IMG/VR virus record: IMGVR_UViG_3300044302_004367
Coordinates: 1-24,428 of that record
DNA: 24,428 nt
Source: a virus
Strand: one strand, 5' to 3'
Below the pieces are notes generated by a model that saw nothing but the letters and a program-made list of their open reading frames with translations, was not told the origin of the DNA and did no database searches. This document shows, one piece after another, positions 23,523 through 24,428 of the stretch. Each line of letters begins with the position of its first letter. Positions within the stretch are counted from its first letter, which is position 1. A program made the position numbers and the translations under genes.

Positions 23523-24236
23523 TTACGACTTAACCGTTACTAAAGTTTTTGCTAAATCCACATTTCCTGAAAAAACTAAAAACAATCCTGCTGCCTCTTC
23601 GTTTATAGAGATAATTGAATCTCCTTTTTTATTTATGGCCATATCTAAAAGACCAATAGCGCATAGCTTTCGGATAAAATCTACAAACTCTAAATCAGTT
23701 TGTAAATGTAGATTTGATTCAAAAACTATGTCACGTAGTTCTGTTATTCTAATACGTGTTTTACCTTTTGTCAAGATCAAGTGTAAAATACTCGCAGACT
23801 TATCTTCCCATTCTCCAAACAATGATAACGCTGGCCTAATTGCAGACTCTTGAAGCATTGACCCTTTTTTCTTAGACAAGCACACAGCCGCTTCAAGCGC
23901 AGCATCTGTCTCATCATGCAAAGCTAAGAATAAAACACTATTGTCTGATAAGCCTACCGCTTCTAAAGTTTGATTGCTCATAACTGTATCCACTAAGCAA
24001 AACTCTGTTGCTAAAGAAAGTACTTTATCTGCGTTTTTAAATACATGGCTGTTCTGTCCAAATAGAACAACCGAGCTTAGAACAAGCATCAAGTCCATCG
24101 TGGAATCTTTAACGTAACCTTTGTTCTGTATCAGAAACTTAAGTAAGTTTGAGATGCCTATGGCCGCATCAAAATCTATGAGCAGGAGCGATGTAACATC
24201 ATCAGAAGACCAAACAGGTAAATCAAACTTATCCAT
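23523..24236 (-). CDS. Hypothetical protein, helical, possible C-terminal winged-helix region
   Basis: A 237-aa protein starting MDKFDLPVWSSDDVTS. It is leucine-rich and predicted mostly helical, with no signal peptide or clear TM segment. Residues about 150-225 (ILHLILTKGKTRIRITELRDI, FVDFIRKLCAIGLLDM, then a short beta-like GDSIISINEEA) look like a winged helix-turn-helix, but this is only by eye. It could be a regulator; no family is recognised. An extended -10 box (TGT-TATAAT) ends five bases before the ATG and an AAGG sits one base before it, too close for a normal ribosome site. It is isolated between a terminator upstream and the nrdJ promoter downstream. Confidence 0.75.
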   Translation of the reverse strand: MDKFDLPVWSSDDVTSLLLIDFDAAIGISNLLKFLIQNKGYVKDSTMDLMLVLSSVVLFGQNSHVFKNADKVLSLATEFCLVDTVMSNQTLEAVGLSDNSVLFLALHDETDAALEAAVCLSKKKGSMLQESAIRPALSLFGEWEDKSASILHLILTKGKTRIRITELRDIVFESNLHLQTDLEFVDFIRKLCAIGLLDMAINKKGDSIISINEEAAGLFLVFSGNVDLAKTLVTVKS

Positions 24237-24241
24237 ACCTT

Positions 24242-24250
24242 ATTATAACA
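24242..24250 (-). promoter_or_regulatory. Extended -10 promoter, leaderless geometry
   Basis: The minus strand reads TGT-TATAAT (24250-24242), a perfect extended -10 box, five bases before the ATG at 24236 and 11 bases after the terminator T-run. No -35 box is recognisable, since that position lies in the terminator stem. Confidence 0.5.
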
Positions 24251-24261
24251 TGTTGCAAAAG

Positions 24262-24290
24262 AAAAAGCCCCCGACCCGAAGGCCGGAGAC
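24262..24290 (-). terminator. Strong intrinsic terminator with UUCG loop
   Basis: Minus-strand RNA forms an 8-bp GC-rich stem, CUCCGGCC-UUCG-GGUCGGGG (24288-24269, with two G-U pairs), followed by C and TTTTT (24266-24262). It ends the transcript of the gene that enters from the right edge. Confidence 0.85.
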
Positions 24291-24309
24291 TGGTTCTCAA
24301 TTCTCTCGT

Positions 24310-24325
24310 TAAGTCTTAAGACTTA
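24310..24325. repeat. Perfect 16-bp palindrome TAAGTCTTAAGACTTA
   Basis: A gapless palindrome 22 bases after the stop of the right-edge gene and about 20 bases before the terminator stem on the transcript. It contains no promoter boxes. It could be a protein-binding site or add to the 3' structure of the transcript. Confidence 0.5.
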
Positions 24326-24347
24326 GCCACTACCTATACCCTAAGGT

Positions 24348-24428
24348 TTAGGAAGGCTTGGCGTCAAATGTGACTTTTACGAAGGATTCTGGTCGTTTAA
24401 CCGCTAGAGCAAGACGCTCTTCAGCAAG
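24348..24428 (-). CDS. C-terminal end of an unidentified gene (partial, right edge)
   Basis: An open frame enters from the right edge and ends at a TAA (24350-24348). The last 26 residues read LAEERLALAVKRPESFVKVT followed by FDAKPS. A strong terminator follows 58 bases later, which supports a real gene end here. Too little is visible to assign a family. Confidence 0.6.
   Translation of the reverse strand, partial: LAEERLALAVKRPESFVKVTFDAKPS

Overview
The window is a contiguous piece of an AT-rich tailed-phage genome, most likely a myovirus. All 20 protein-coding genes I can support lie on the minus strand, so transcription runs from high to low coordinates. Nearly every gap is under 250 bases and the promoters sit inside those gaps. 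I see no tRNA, CRISPR array, insertion sequence or integrase. The plus-strand open frames are shadows of the minus-strand genes.

Layout in transcription order. (1) 24.4-21.4 kb: the last 26 codons of an upstream gene, a strong intrinsic terminator, an unrecognised 237-aa gene, and a vitamin-B12-dependent class II ribonucleotide reductase (nrdJ). (2) 21.4-18.5 kb: a structured RNA-like leader ending in a terminator, then five accessory genes: an unknown 120-aa protein, an ABC-ATPase/GNAT fusion, a helicase-associated-domain/HTH protein, a two-TM membrane protein and a DUF1599 (nucleotide-modification-associated) protein. This looks like a nucleotide or DNA-modification and takeover module. (3) 18.5-15.9 kb: head-tail junction genes: a tiny Arg-rich ORF, a connector with an inserted beta-rich region, an HK97-gp10/Mu-G-like protein and a neck protein with a C-terminal FN3 domain. 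(4) 15.9-7.0 kb: one 2993-residue multidomain protein with two HExxH zinc-peptidase motifs, an R-S-E (ExE) ADP-ribosyltransferase-like region and a C-terminal HDxFGH region; it is probably a virion protein delivered with the DNA. (5) 6.9-1 kb: four small overlapping genes, tail sheath, tail tube, an M15 peptidase/PG-binding lysin, a tail assembly chaperone with a predicted -1 frameshift extension, and the tape measure protein, which runs off the left edge.

The most striking regulatory pattern is that six genes (starts 2749, 6919, 15938, 19742, 21250, 24236) have a sigma70-type promoter whose -10 box ends 5-6 nt before the ATG. Five have no usable Shine-Dalgarno; the sixth has an AAGG only one base from the ATG, too close to work well. 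They therefore appear to make leaderless mRNAs. The remaining genes have ordinary Shine-Dalgarno sequences. Heavy use of leaderless genes with TANNNT -10 boxes, a class II RNR, an M15/PG-binding lysin and a chaperone tail ending in DPTKG together suggest an actinobacterial host, perhaps a low-GC aquatic lineage. This host call is inference.

The structural genes plausibly act together: connector and neck proteins close the head, sheath and tube form a contractile tail, the chaperone and its frameshift form assemble tube around the tape measure, and the giant protein would act in the host after injection. The upstream genes would supply dNTPs and possibly modify the DNA.
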